Source of the DNA: Pseudomonas sp. WJP1
GTDB taxonomy: Bacteria > Pseudomonadota > Gammaproteobacteria > Pseudomonadales > Pseudomonadaceae
Direction of reading: 5' to 3'
NCBI RefSeq assembly: GCF_028471945.1
Contig: NZ_CP110128.1
Coordinates: 3,708,501 to 3,772,500 of the forward strand
Length of the DNA stretch: 64,000 nt
Shown here: positions 19,152 through 27,691 of the stretch, piece by piece
Position numbering within the stretch: the stretch's first letter is position 1
Layout: every line of letters begins with the position of its first letter
Notes under the pieces: model-generated
Told to the model about the DNA's origin: nothing
Databases searched by the model: none
What the model saw: the letters and a program-made list of their open reading frames with translations, nothing else
Program-made: the position numbers and the translations under genes

Positions 19152-19170
19152 AAATCGTCGAGCGTATTGT
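19141..19170 (+). promoter_or_regulatory. Candidate sigma-70 promoter of the importer operon
   Basis: TTGACA at 19141-19146 is a consensus -35 box. After an 18-base spacer comes TATTGT at 19165-19170, which matches 4 of 6 -10 positions. The -35 box is half covered by the palindrome CAACATGTTG. Transcription from here gives a leader of about 270 bases. Confidence 0.55.
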
Positions 19171-19237
19171 CTGCTCCATCGACAAAGCATTCACATCACC
19201 ATAAAAACAATCAAATCTTGTGAAACAGGTGCTTGCA

Positions 19238-19384
19238 ATGAGACAGACCGAAAAAATGACGTCAGCTATCCATCCTACCAAAATTTGGTGTGATGCGATT
19301 AATGACAATATGATGACTTATATCTCTCATAAATTCCTGCCCGACCGTTCGACCGTTTCGCGTGCGTCCAGCGGTCAAGGTTGA
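19238..19384 (+). CDS. Possible 48-residue leader peptide
   Basis: An ATG at 19238, with AGGTG 7 bases upstream, opens 48 codons (MRQTEKMTSAIHPTK... ending SSGQG). It lies wholly within the leader of the ABC importer operon, downstream of its predicted promoter. No family is recognised, and the composition is not clearly protein-like. It could equally be chance. Listed because its position would suit a leader peptide or small regulator. Confidence 0.2.
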   Translation: MRQTEKMTSAIHPTKIWCDAINDNMMTYISHKFLPDRSTVSRASSGQG

Positions 19385-19450
19385 CCCCCTGCACATGCGG
19401 CATGGGGACTGTCTAGCCAAGCAAACCATCACCAGGCAGGAAGAACAGCG

Positions 19451-20209
19451 ATGAGCAATGTCATTCTTGAAACCCGGGGGCTGACCAAGGAGTTCAATGG
19501 CTTCACGGCCGTGGACTCGGTCGATCTTCAAGTGCAGGAGGGGCATATCCATGCCCTGATCGGCCCTAACGGCGCCGGCAAATCCACGGTATTCAACCTG
19601 CTGACCCACTTCCTGCCAGCCACCCGCGGCGCGGTGCTGTATCAAGGAAAAGCCATCGGCAAGCTCGCGCCCAACAGGATCGCCCGCCTGGGGCTGGTGC
19701 GCTCCTTCCAGATATCGGCGGTGTTCGGCCAGATGAGCGTGTTGGAAAACGTCCGCGTCGCCCTGCAACGGGAGCTCGGCACGTCCTTCCATTTCTGGAA
19801 AGCCGCCAACTCCCTCGACCACCTCAACCAGCGCGCCATGCACCTGCTTGAACAAGTCGACCTGCAGGACTTCGCCCTGCACAAGACCGCCGAACTGCCC
19901 TACGGGCGCAAGCGTGCACTGGAACTGGCCACGACCCTGGCCCTGGAACCCAAGGTGATGTTGCTCGATGAACCCACCCAGGGCATGGGTCACGAGGACG
20001 TCGAGCGGGTGGTTGAACTGATCCGCAAGGTCGCGGTGGGCCGCACGGTGTTGATGGTCGAGCACAACCTGCGCGTCGTCAGCAGCCTGTGCCATCGCAT
20101 CACCGTCCTGGCCCGCGGCAGCGTATTGGCCGAAGGCGACTACGCCAGCGTATCGGCCAACCCGCAGGTACGCGAAGCCTATATGGGCAAGGAGGCTGGG
20201 CATGTCTGA
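19451..20209 (+). CDS. Branched-chain-type ABC importer, ATP-binding subunit (LivG-like)
   Basis: The 252-residue ATPase has Walker A GPNGAGKST (about 38), the LivG-type noncanonical signature LPYGRKRALELA (about 150) and Walker B VMLLDEPTQG (about 172). It powers uptake of an organic acid or amino acid with its LivF-like partner. It is the first gene of a nine-gene plus-strand operon and overlaps the next gene by 8 bases. The operon's shared operator with the cyclohexanecarboxylate genes suggests an alicyclic or aromatic carboxylate substrate rather than leucine. Confidence 0.9.
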   Translation: MSNVILETRGLTKEFNGFTAVDSVDLQVQEGHIHALIGPNGAGKSTVFNLLTHFLPATRGAVLYQGKAIGKLAPNRIARLGLVRSFQISAVFGQMSVLENVRVALQRELGTSFHFWKAANSLDHLNQRAMHLLEQVDLQDFALHKTAELPYGRKRALELATTLALEPKVMLLDEPTQGMGHEDVERVVELIRKVAVGRTVLMVEHNLRVVSSLCHRITVLARGSVLAEGDYASVSANPQVREAYMGKEAGHV

Positions 20210-20924
20210 CGTACAGAATCCACCACGCGAACAACTGCGCCTGGCCAACGTGCATGCCTTCTACGGCGAGTCGCACATCCTTCACGGCGTCGACATGACG
20301 GTCAATCGCGGTGAACTGGTCACCCTGCTCGGCCGCAACGGCGCCGGCCGCAGCACCATCCTGAAATCGATCATGGGCATGGTCGGCCGCCGCAGCGGCT
20401 CGATCTGCATCAACGGCCAGGAGACCGTGAAGACCGCCGCGCACCAGATCGCCCGTCTTGGCGTGGGGTTCTGCCCGGAAGAGCGCGGCATCTTCGCCAG
20501 CCTGAACGTGGAAGAGAACCTCATGCTGCCGCCAACCGTGGCCACGGGCGGCATGTCGCTCGAGGAAATCTTCGACATGTTCCCCAACCTCCACGAGCGC
20601 CGCAAAAGCCAAGGCACGCGCCTGTCCGGCGGCGAGCAACAGATGCTGGCCATGGCCCGGATCCTGCGCACCGGGGCGAACCTGTTGCTGCTCGACGAGA
20701 TCACCGAAGGCCTGGCCCCGGTGATCGTCGAGCGCCTGGGCGAAGTGCTGGTGGAGCTCAAGCGCCGGGGCATCACCATCGTCCTGGTGGAGCAGAACTT
20801 CCGCTTCGCCGCGCCCCTGGCCGATCGTCATTACCTGATCGAACACGGTCAGGTCGTCGAACACTTCAGCGCCGCGGAACTGGACGGCAAACGCGATCAA
20901 CTGAACGCCATGCTTGGCGTTTGA
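20202..20924 (+). CDS. Branched-chain-type ABC importer, ATP-binding subunit (LivF-like)
   Basis: A 240-residue ATPase. Its signature RLSGGEQQMLAMARIL (about 143) and Walker B LLLLDEITEGL are normal. The Walker A reads GRNGAGRST (about 45), with arginine in place of the almost invariant lysine. I recall other LivF-like proteins of carboxylate importers with this arginine, so it may be a subgroup trait, but it should weaken ATP binding at that site. The start overlaps the LivG-like gene, implying coupled translation. Confidence 0.9.
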   Translation: MSDVQNPPREQLRLANVHAFYGESHILHGVDMTVNRGELVTLLGRNGAGRSTILKSIMGMVGRRSGSICINGQETVKTAAHQIARLGVGFCPEERGIFASLNVEENLMLPPTVATGGMSLEEIFDMFPNLHERRKSQGTRLSGGEQQMLAMARILRTGANLLLLDEITEGLAPVIVERLGEVLVELKRRGITIVLVEQNFRFAAPLADRHYLIEHGQVVEHFSAAELDGKRDQLNAMLGV

Positions 20925-20982
20925 CCCTGCTGTAAACGACCCATAACAACAATTAGCGTGCTCTCAAGCCGTGGAGATTCGC

Positions 20983-22248
20983 ATGTCAGCAGCATTCAAC
21001 TTCAGTACCGCCCTGATGGCCCGGGCGATCACCGCCAGCCTGTTTTGCGGCCTGCTCGCCAGCACCGCGCAGGCCAGCATCAGCGACAATGAGATTCGCA
21101 TCGGCTACCTCGATGACCTCAGCGGCCCCTACAGCGATCTCGCCGGCCCCGGCGGCCTGGAAGCCATACGCATGGCCATCGAGGACATGGGCGGCAAGAT
21201 CGGCCAGGACAAAATCGAGCTGTTTTCCGCCGACCACAAGAACAACGCCGACCTGGGCGCCAACATCAGCCGCGAGTGGATCGACCAGCGCAATGTCGAC
21301 CTGATCGCCGGACTCAACGCCTCACCGGTGGCCATCGCCGTCACCCGCCTGGTCGAAGAAAAGAAACGCTTTGCCATCGTCTCCACCGCCGCCGCTGCCA
21401 GCCTGACCAACGAATATTGCACGCCCAACCACCTGCATTACGTATACGACACCTACTCGGTCTCCAACGGTGCGGCCAAGGCCATCGTCGCCAGCGGCGG
21501 TGACACCTGGTACATGCTCAGCGCCGACTACGCCTTCGGCCACGCCATGGAGGCGCAAGTGTCGAAGGCGGTGGTCGAGAACGGCGGTACAATCATCGGC
21601 AAGGCCAACCACCCGTTCCAGACCAGCGATTTTTCCTCGTACATCCTGCAAGCCCAGGCCTCCGGCGCCAAGATCATCGGCCTGGCCAGCGCCGGCTCCG
21701 ACCTGGTCAATGCCATCTCCACCGCCAAGCAATTTGGCCTGATGGAAGCCGGCCAGACCCTGGCCAGCCTCATGGTGTTCATCACCGACATCAAGGCCAT
21801 CGGGCTGCCGACGGCCCAGGGCACGAAGTTCGTTTCAGGCTGGTACTGGGACATGAACGATGAATCCCGCGCCTGGGCCAAGCGCTACTTCGAGCGCACC
21901 CAGCGCATGCCGACCATGGTTCAGGCGGGCATGTACTCGAGCACTTACCAGTACCTCAAGGCGGTGCAAGCCACCGGCTCCGACGACCCGCAGACCGTGC
22001 GCGAGTACATGATCAAGACCCCGATCAACGACATGTTCACTAAAAACGGTCGGGTTCGGGTCGATGGCCGCATGGTGCATGACATGTACCTGGCCCAGGT
22101 CAAGGCACCCGAGGAATCCACGGGCGAGTGGGATCTGTTCAAGATCCTCGGCACGATCCCGGCGGACGAAGCTTTCCTGCCGCTTTCACAAAGCAAGTGC
22201 AAGCTCGTGACGGCCGATCAGAAAGTCGCCAGCACGTTACGCCCCTGA
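20983..22248 (+). CDS. ABC importer periplasmic substrate-binding protein
   Basis: About 421 residues, with a signal peptide ending near STAQA (about 30) and mature start SISDNEIRIGYLDDLSGPYSDLAGPGG, typical of the LivJ/amide-binding type I fold. MEDMGGKI-like and NVDLIAGLNASPVAIAV segments follow, and TVREYMIKTPIND lies near the C-terminus. This subfamily commonly binds aromatic or alicyclic carboxylates in proteobacteria. GTGGAG precedes the ATG at 20983. It lies between the ATPase and permease genes of the same operon. Confidence 0.9.
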   Translation: MSAAFNFSTALMARAITASLFCGLLASTAQASISDNEIRIGYLDDLSGPYSDLAGPGGLEAIRMAIEDMGGKIGQDKIELFSADHKNNADLGANISREWIDQRNVDLIAGLNASPVAIAVTRLVEEKKRFAIVSTAAAASLTNEYCTPNHLHYVYDTYSVSNGAAKAIVASGGDTWYMLSADYAFGHAMEAQVSKAVVENGGTIIGKANHPFQTSDFSSYILQAQASGAKIIGLASAGSDLVNAISTAKQFGLMEAGQTLASLMVFITDIKAIGLPTAQGTKFVSGWYWDMNDESRAWAKRYFERTQRMPTMVQAGMYSSTYQYLKAVQATGSDDPQTVREYMIKTPINDMFTKNGRVRVDGRMVHDMYLAQVKAPEESTGEWDLFKILGTIPADEAFLPLSQSKCKLVTADQKVASTLRP

Positions 22249-22269
22249 CCAAACCCGAGGACGACTGAC

Positions 22270-23157
22270 ATGACCATGCTATTGGGGGTACCCCTGGCAG
22301 CCCTGTTCGGCCAATTATTGCTCGGCCTGATCAATGGCGCGTTCTATGCGCTGTTGAGCCTGGGCCTGGCGGTGATCTTTGGCCTGCTGCGCATCATCAA
22401 CTTCGCCCACGGCGCGCAATACATGATCGGCGCCTTCGCCGCGCTGCTGTTGCTCAAGTACCTGAACGTGAACTATTGGGCGGCGCTGTTCCTGGTGCCG
22501 CTGCTGATCGGCGCCCTGGGCATAGTGATCGAGCGCCTGCTGCTGCGGCGCATCGCGCACCTGGATCATCTCTATGGCCTGCTGCTGACCTTCGGCCTGG
22601 CCATGATTATCGAAGGCAGCTTCATCAACCTGTTCGGCGTGTCCGGCAGCAATTACCCGATCCCGCCGGCGCTGCAAGGCGGTTTCAAGCTGGACTTCAT
22701 GTTCCTGCCGGCCTACCGCGCCTGGGTGCTGGCGGCTGGCCTGGGGATGTGCCTGTTCACCTGGTACGTGATCGAGAAAACGCGCCTGGGTGCCTACCTG
22801 CGCGCTGGCACCGAAAAGCCGGCGCTGATGCAGGCCTTCGGGGTCAACGTGCCGCTACTGACTACCCTCACCTACGGTTTCAGCGTGGCCTTGGCGGCTT
22901 TCGCCGGTGTGTTGGCGGCGCCGATCTACTCGGTGTCGCCGACCATGGGCTCCAACCTGTTGATCGTGGTGTTCGCGGTGGTGGTCATCGGCGGCATGGG
23001 TTCGATCATGGGGGCGATCCTCACCGGGCTCGCCATGGGCCTGATCGAAGGCCTGACCAAGGTGTTCTGGCCCGAATCATCCGGCACGGTGATTTTCCTG
23101 GTGATGATCCTGGTACTGCTGGTACGCCCCAACGGTCTGTTCGGAAAGGAGGCGTAA
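22270..23157 (+). CDS. ABC importer permease (LivH-like)
   Basis: A 295-residue inner-membrane permease with about eight hydrophobic segments. GLINGAFYALLSLGLAVIFGLLRIINFAHG (about 17-48) is the LivH signature, and the coupling-helix segment GAYLRAGTEKPALMQAFGVNV lies near 175. It pairs with the LivM-like subunit encoded 5 bases downstream. It follows the binding-protein gene with a 21-base gap. Confidence 0.9.
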   Translation: MTMLLGVPLAALFGQLLLGLINGAFYALLSLGLAVIFGLLRIINFAHGAQYMIGAFAALLLLKYLNVNYWAALFLVPLLIGALGIVIERLLLRRIAHLDHLYGLLLTFGLAMIIEGSFINLFGVSGSNYPIPPALQGGFKLDFMFLPAYRAWVLAAGLGMCLFTWYVIEKTRLGAYLRAGTEKPALMQAFGVNVPLLTTLTYGFSVALAAFAGVLAAPIYSVSPTMGSNLLIVVFAVVVIGGMGSIMGAILTGLAMGLIEGLTKVFWPESSGTVIFLVMILVLLVRPNGLFGKEA

Positions 23158-23161
23158 GCCC

Positions 23162-24145
23162 ATGAACACTCAATCTCTGCTGACCTTCGCGCAACAGCGC
23201 GGGATCCGTGAACGACGCCAGCTCAACACCTTGTACATCGCCCTGATCGCGGTCGGCTTGATCGCCCCCTGGGTCGCTTACCCTGTATTCCTGATGAAGC
23301 TTTTGTGCTTCGGCCTGTTTGCCTGCTCGTTCAACCTGCTGCTGGGCTATACCGGCCTGCTGTCCTTCGGGCATGCCGCGTTCCTCGCCGCTGGCGGCTA
23401 CAGCACCGGTTATCTGTTGAGCCAACACCCGGGCATCGGACCGGAACTGGCGATCATCGGCGGAACTGCCGCTGCCGCGCTGGTCGGTGCGCTGTTCGGT
23501 GCATTGGCGATACGCAGGCAGGGCATCTATTTCGCGATGATCACCCTGGCCCTCGCGCAACTGCTGTACTTCCTGTTCCTCAAGGCCCCCTTCACCGGTG
23601 GCGAAGACGGCCTGCACGGCATCAGTCGCGGCAAGCTGCTGGGGTTCATTGACCTGGCGGACAACCACGCCATGTACTACTTCGTACTGGCCATCACCGT
23701 GCTGGGCTTCGCCCTGGCCAAGCGCGTGGTGCACTCGCCTTTCGGGCAGATCCTGCAGGCGATCCGCGAGAACGAAGACCGCGCCACGTCGCTGGGCTAC
23801 AACGTCACGCGGTATAAATGGCTGGCCTTTGTCATTTCATCGGGCATTGCCGGCCTTGCCGGTTCCACCAAGGCCGTGGTGTTTCAGCTGGCGACCTTGT
23901 CGGATGCGCACTGGCACATGTCCGGCGAAGTGGTGCTGATGACCTTGCTCGGCGGCGTCGGCACCCTGCTCGGCCCTTTCGTCGGCGCCGGCATCGTCAT
24001 CTCGCTGCAACACCTGCTGGCGCAATCGCCACTGGGTACCTGGGGCACGCCGATCCTTGGCTGCATTTTCGTGCTCTGCGTACTCTGCTTCCGTTCCGGT
24101 GTAGTCGGATCGATCAAGCTGCTTGTGAAGAAGAATTTCAAGTGA
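23162..24145 (+). CDS. ABC importer permease (LivM-like)
   Basis: The 327-residue permease has about nine hydrophobic segments. SFNLLLGYTGLLSFGHAAFLAAGGY (about 57-80) is the LivM signature, and GQILQAIRENEDRATSLGYNV (about 195-215) is the coupling segment that contacts the ATPases. It completes the five-subunit importer. The acyl-CoA synthetase gene starts 30 bases after its stop, so uptake and activation genes are linked. Confidence 0.9.
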   Translation: MNTQSLLTFAQQRGIRERRQLNTLYIALIAVGLIAPWVAYPVFLMKLLCFGLFACSFNLLLGYTGLLSFGHAAFLAAGGYSTGYLLSQHPGIGPELAIIGGTAAAALVGALFGALAIRRQGIYFAMITLALAQLLYFLFLKAPFTGGEDGLHGISRGKLLGFIDLADNHAMYYFVLAITVLGFALAKRVVHSPFGQILQAIRENEDRATSLGYNVTRYKWLAFVISSGIAGLAGSTKAVVFQLATLSDAHWHMSGEVVLMTLLGGVGTLLGPFVGAGIVISLQHLLAQSPLGTWGTPILGCIFVLCVLCFRSGVVGSIKLLVKKNFK

Positions 24146-24174
24146 TCCCATTGATCAGCGATAAGGACATGACC

Positions 24175-26139
24175 ATGAACACCTCCGCCGTCTGGACGCC
24201 GTCCGCCGATTTCATTGGTCGCACGCGCCTGCACCAGTGGATGCAGGAAGTGCGCGAGCCTGACTATGACGCCTTCATCGAGCGCTCCACAAACGATCCA
24301 CAATGGTTCGCCAGCGCCTTGGAGAAGGCCCTGGGCATTGTCTGGGACCAGCCTTATCAAACGCCGCTCAATGCCGCGGGCGGCATCAAGCATCCGCGCT
24401 GGTACGAGGGCGGCCGGCTCAACATCCTGCGCACGGCGCTGGAACGCTGGGCTGTCGACCCCGAGCACGCACAGAAAGCCGCGTTGATCTGGGAAGGCGA
24501 AGACGGCCAGTGCCTTGAAGTGAGCTACGGCGAGCTGGCGCGACGGGTCGACAACGTCGCCCAGGGCCTGAGCGAACTGGGCGTGGTCAGCGGTGACCGC
24601 GTCGCCATTTTCATGCCGATGCTGATCGAGACCGTGGTCGCGTTGTTGGCGGTGGTCAAGCTCGGCGCGATCTTCACGCCCGCCTTCTCCGGCTATGGCG
24701 CCGAAGCCCTGGCCACGCGCATCGAAGCCTGCGGAGCCAAGCTGCTGATCACCGCCGACGGCTTCATGCGCCGCGGCAGGGTGATCGCCATGAAGGAAGA
24801 GGCCGACAAGGCCGCCGCACTGAGCCCGTCCCTGGAAAAAGTCGTGGTGGTGCGACGCCTCGGCCGCAACATCCCCTGGCACCCGACCCGCGACCTGGAC
24901 TTTGCCACCCTGCAAGCCTGCGACGGCAGCCAGTGCCCGACAGCGGTCATGGACAGCCAGGCTCCGATGATGATCATCTACACCTCCGGCACCACCGGCA
25001 AGCCCAAGGGCGCGGTGCATACCCACGGCGGATTCCCGCTCAAGGCGGCGCTGGATGTCGGTTTGTGCATGGATGTCGGGCAGAACGACCGGCTGTTCTG
25101 GATCACTGACATGGGCTGGCTGACCGGCCCGGTGGTGGTCTTCGGCAGCCTGATCAACGGTGCCTGCGCCGTGATCTATGAAGGCTCGCCGGACTACCCA
25201 CAAGCAGACCGGGTGTGGAAACTCGGCGCACGCCACCACGCCACGCACATCGGCGTATCCCCTACCCTCGTCCGCTCGCTGATGCAGCATGGCGAAGCCA
25301 TTGCCCAAGGTCATGACCTGAGTGCCCTGCGCACCTTCACCTCAACCGGCGAGCCCTGGAACCCGGAGCCCTGGCTGTGGTTATTCAACACCGTAGGTCA
25401 GGGCCGTTATCCGATCATCAACTACGCCGGCGGCACCGAAATTGGCGGCGGCATCCTGACCAACGTGCTGATCAAGCCGATCGCCCCGGTGACCTTCAAC
25501 AGCCGCATGCCGGGCATGGCGGCTGACGTTTGCGATACTCAGGGTCAGCCGGTTCGCCAGGCATTGGGCGAGCTGGTGCTGCGCCAGCCGTGGATCGGCA
25601 TGACCCAGAGTTTCTGGCAGGAACCCCAGCGCTATGCAGACTCGTACTTCAACCGTTTCCCTGAAACCTGGGTGCACGGTGACTGGGCGATCATCGATGA
25701 CGAAGGTTTCTGGACCATCACCGGTCGCTCCGATGACACCCTGAACGTGGCCGGCAAGCGCATCGGTCCTGCGGAAATGGAATCGATCCTGGTCAGCCAC
25801 GCCCAGGTGCTTGAGGCCGGGGCCATCGGCGTTCCCGACGAAATCAAGGGTGAAGCCCCTGTGTGTTTCGTGGTGCTCCATCCAGGCAGCGAACCGACCC
25901 CCGAGCTGGAAACCGAACTGCTTGGCCTGATCGGCGCCCGACTGGGCAAGGCGATGCGTCCCAAGCAATTGCATTACGTCAGCGAGCTGCCCAAGACCCG
26001 CAACGGCAAGGTCATGCGCCGGGTGATACGCGCCGCTTACCTGGGCCAGGACGCGGGCGACCTTACGTCAATGGAAAATCCCGCCGCCCTTGACGTCATC
26101 AGTCGCTGCCACCTGCAACCTGTATCAACGGGAGCCTGA
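24175..26139 (+). CDS. Acyl-CoA synthetase (acetate-CoA ligase-like, AMP-forming)
   Basis: About 654 residues, the length of acetyl-CoA synthetase-type ligases. Adenylation motifs are present: IIYTSGTTGKPKGAVHTHGG (about 265), then TDMGWLTGP, then YAGGTEIGGG, GDWAIIDDEGFWTITGRSDD (about 500), and the catalytic lysine in TRNGKVMRR near the C-terminus. It activates a carboxylic acid to its CoA ester. AAGGA fits the ATG at 24175. Its placement directly after the importer suggests it activates the imported acid or a downstream short acid. The specific substrate cannot be read from sequence. Confidence 0.88.
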   Translation: MNTSAVWTPSADFIGRTRLHQWMQEVREPDYDAFIERSTNDPQWFASALEKALGIVWDQPYQTPLNAAGGIKHPRWYEGGRLNILRTALERWAVDPEHAQKAALIWEGEDGQCLEVSYGELARRVDNVAQGLSELGVVSGDRVAIFMPMLIETVVALLAVVKLGAIFTPAFSGYGAEALATRIEACGAKLLITADGFMRRGRVIAMKEEADKAAALSPSLEKVVVVRRLGRNIPWHPTRDLDFATLQACDGSQCPTAVMDSQAPMMIIYTSGTTGKPKGAVHTHGGFPLKAALDVGLCMDVGQNDRLFWITDMGWLTGPVVVFGSLINGACAVIYEGSPDYPQADRVWKLGARHHATHIGVSPTLVRSLMQHGEAIAQGHDLSALRTFTSTGEPWNPEPWLWLFNTVGQGRYPIINYAGGTEIGGGILTNVLIKPIAPVTFNSRMPGMAADVCDTQGQPVRQALGELVLRQPWIGMTQSFWQEPQRYADSYFNRFPETWVHGDWAIIDDEGFWTITGRSDDTLNVAGKRIGPAEMESILVSHAQVLEAGAIGVPDEIKGEAPVCFVVLHPGSEPTPELETELLGLIGARLGKAMRPKQLHYVSELPKTRNGKVMRRVIRAAYLGQDAGDLTSMENPAALDVISRCHLQPVSTGA

Positions 26140-26141
26140 AC

Positions 26142-26900
26142 ATGAACCCGACGCAACGTACCGTGGTGGTCACCGGTGCCGCCCAGGGCATCGGCCTGGC
26201 GATTGCCCGGGCCTTCGCCGCCCAGGGTGATTTCGTGGCCTTGTGCGACGTCAACCTGGCGGCCGCCGAACAGGCCGCGAGCAGCTTGCCCAGCGCCCGC
26301 GCCTTTGCGCTGGACGTCACCAGCGAGGCGCAGATCGTCGCCTTTTATGAGCAACTGCTGGCGGAGCACGGCGCCGTGGATGTGCTGGTGAACAATGCCG
26401 GGCTGCAGCACATCGCGCCCGTGCAGGACTTCCCGCTGAGCCAATGGAACACCCTGTTGGCCGTGATGCTGACGGGGCCTTTCCTGATGTGCAAACACGC
26501 CCTGCCGGGCATGCTCGAACAGCAGAGTGGGCGCATCATCAATATCGCTTCGGTGCACGGCAAACTGGCCTCGCCCTACAAGAGCGCCTACGTTGCCGCC
26601 AAACACGGCCTGATCGGCCTGACCCGAACCCTGGCCCTTGAGACCGTAAATCGAGGGATCACCGCCAACGCCATTTTGCCCGGCGCCGTGCGCACTTCCC
26701 TGGTGGAAAACCAGCTGCCGCAACTGGCGGCCCAGGACCACATCAGCGAAGATGAAGCGCTGCAACGCCACATCCTGGCGCGCCAACCGCTCAAGCGCCT
26801 GCTCGAACCCAGCGAAATCGGCGACAGCGCCGTGTACCTCGCCTCCCACGCTGCGCGCGCCATTACCGGCGAGTCGCTTAGCGTGGCCGGCGGCTGGTGA
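26142..26900 (+). CDS. Short-chain dehydrogenase/reductase (3-hydroxybutyrate dehydrogenase-like)
   Basis: A 252-residue Rossmann enzyme. It has the nucleotide motif TGAAQGIG (about 11), NNAG (about 84), a catalytic serine in NIASVHG (about 134) and YVAAK (about 148). SVAGGW at the end fits classical SDRs. The overall look is closest to D-3-hydroxybutyrate dehydrogenases. It starts 3 bases after the synthetase stop. It may oxidise a hydroxyacid or hydroxyacyl-CoA; this is inferred. Confidence 0.88.
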   Translation: MNPTQRTVVVTGAAQGIGLAIARAFAAQGDFVALCDVNLAAAEQAASSLPSARAFALDVTSEAQIVAFYEQLLAEHGAVDVLVNNAGLQHIAPVQDFPLSQWNTLLAVMLTGPFLMCKHALPGMLEQQSGRIINIASVHGKLASPYKSAYVAAKHGLIGLTRTLALETVNRGITANAILPGAVRTSLVENQLPQLAAQDHISEDEALQRHILARQPLKRLLEPSEIGDSAVYLASHAARAITGESLSVAGGW

Positions 26901-27667
26901 CCGGCATGGATTTCGCCGCGCTCGCCGGCCACCGGTTCGCGCAATGCCAATGGTCGTTCGAAGCCGAACGCGTTTCGGCCCTGAATCAGGCCATTGGCAT
27001 TCCCCCTTACATCAATCTGCCGCCAACCCTCGTCTACAGTGCCGACATGGACCAGGGCGTGGTCGAGCAGCTGTTCACCTTGACCGGGCTTGAGGCCCAT
27101 CAACTGCTGCATGGCGAACAACACTTCCACTATCACCAGCCATTGCGGCCAGGCCATGTGTACCGCAGCAGCGCGCACCTGAGCGAGGTCATCAACAAGC
27201 CGCGTTTCAGCCTGCTGCACAAGCAAACCCGGTTGATGGCCCCGGACGGTTCGCTGGCTTGCGAGATGCTCAGTATTTATGTCGCTGTCCCGCAACCGGG
27301 CGCGCCCAACGCCGGACCGACGCTCGATACACACGATTCGCCGGCACGCATCGCCCCCGAGATCAGCCGCGAGCAAATCCACGCATTTGCCAGCGCCTCG
27401 GGGGATCACAACCGCGTCCACCTGGAACCGGCCATTGCGCAGAAAGCCGGGCACCCGGACGTGTTTGCCCAGGGCATGCTCGGCATGGGCCTGCTCGGCA
27501 GCCTGCTGCCCGGCTCGCGCCTGCGCCGTTTTGGCGTGCGCTTCCTGTCGCCCATTGCCCTGGGCGATCACCCAAGGCTGTACCTGTCAGGCAGCACTCG
27601 CCGCAACCTGATACTGGCCAACGAGAACAATCGCATTCGCATCAGAGGCTACGCCGAACTCGACTGA
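26897..27667 (+). CDS. MaoC-type double-hotdog hydratase
   Basis: About 256 residues in two hotdog domains. The N-terminal domain (about 10-135) is like FAS1_DH/HTD2-type proteins. The C-terminal domain has the hydratase motif ASGDHNRVH (about 170) with catalytic D and H, followed by AQGMLGMGLLGSLL. It should hydrate an enoyl-CoA or dehydrate a hydroxyacyl-CoA. A GTG overlaps the SDR stop codon; an ATG at 26906 is the alternative start. It adds an R-specific-type hydratase to a locus that already has crotonase-type hydratases. Confidence 0.85.
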   Translation: MTGMDFAALAGHRFAQCQWSFEAERVSALNQAIGIPPYINLPPTLVYSADMDQGVVEQLFTLTGLEAHQLLHGEQHFHYHQPLRPGHVYRSSAHLSEVINKPRFSLLHKQTRLMAPDGSLACEMLSIYVAVPQPGAPNAGPTLDTHDSPARIAPEISREQIHAFASASGDHNRVHLEPAIAQKAGHPDVFAQGMLGMGLLGSLLPGSRLRRFGVRFLSPIALGDHPRLYLSGSTRRNLILANENNRIRIRGYAELD

Positions 27668-27691
27668 ACCGCGCATAATCGGAGAAGATCC

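Larger units (their letters stand above)
18942..19450. other. Long leader region of the importer operon
   Basis: About 500 bases with no firm gene. It carries the candidate operator/promoter at 19129-19170 and about 280 bases of leader before the first ABC gene. Within the leader, 19238-19384 could encode a 48-residue peptide. The part from 18942 to 19128 shows nothing recognisable. Confidence 0.5.
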
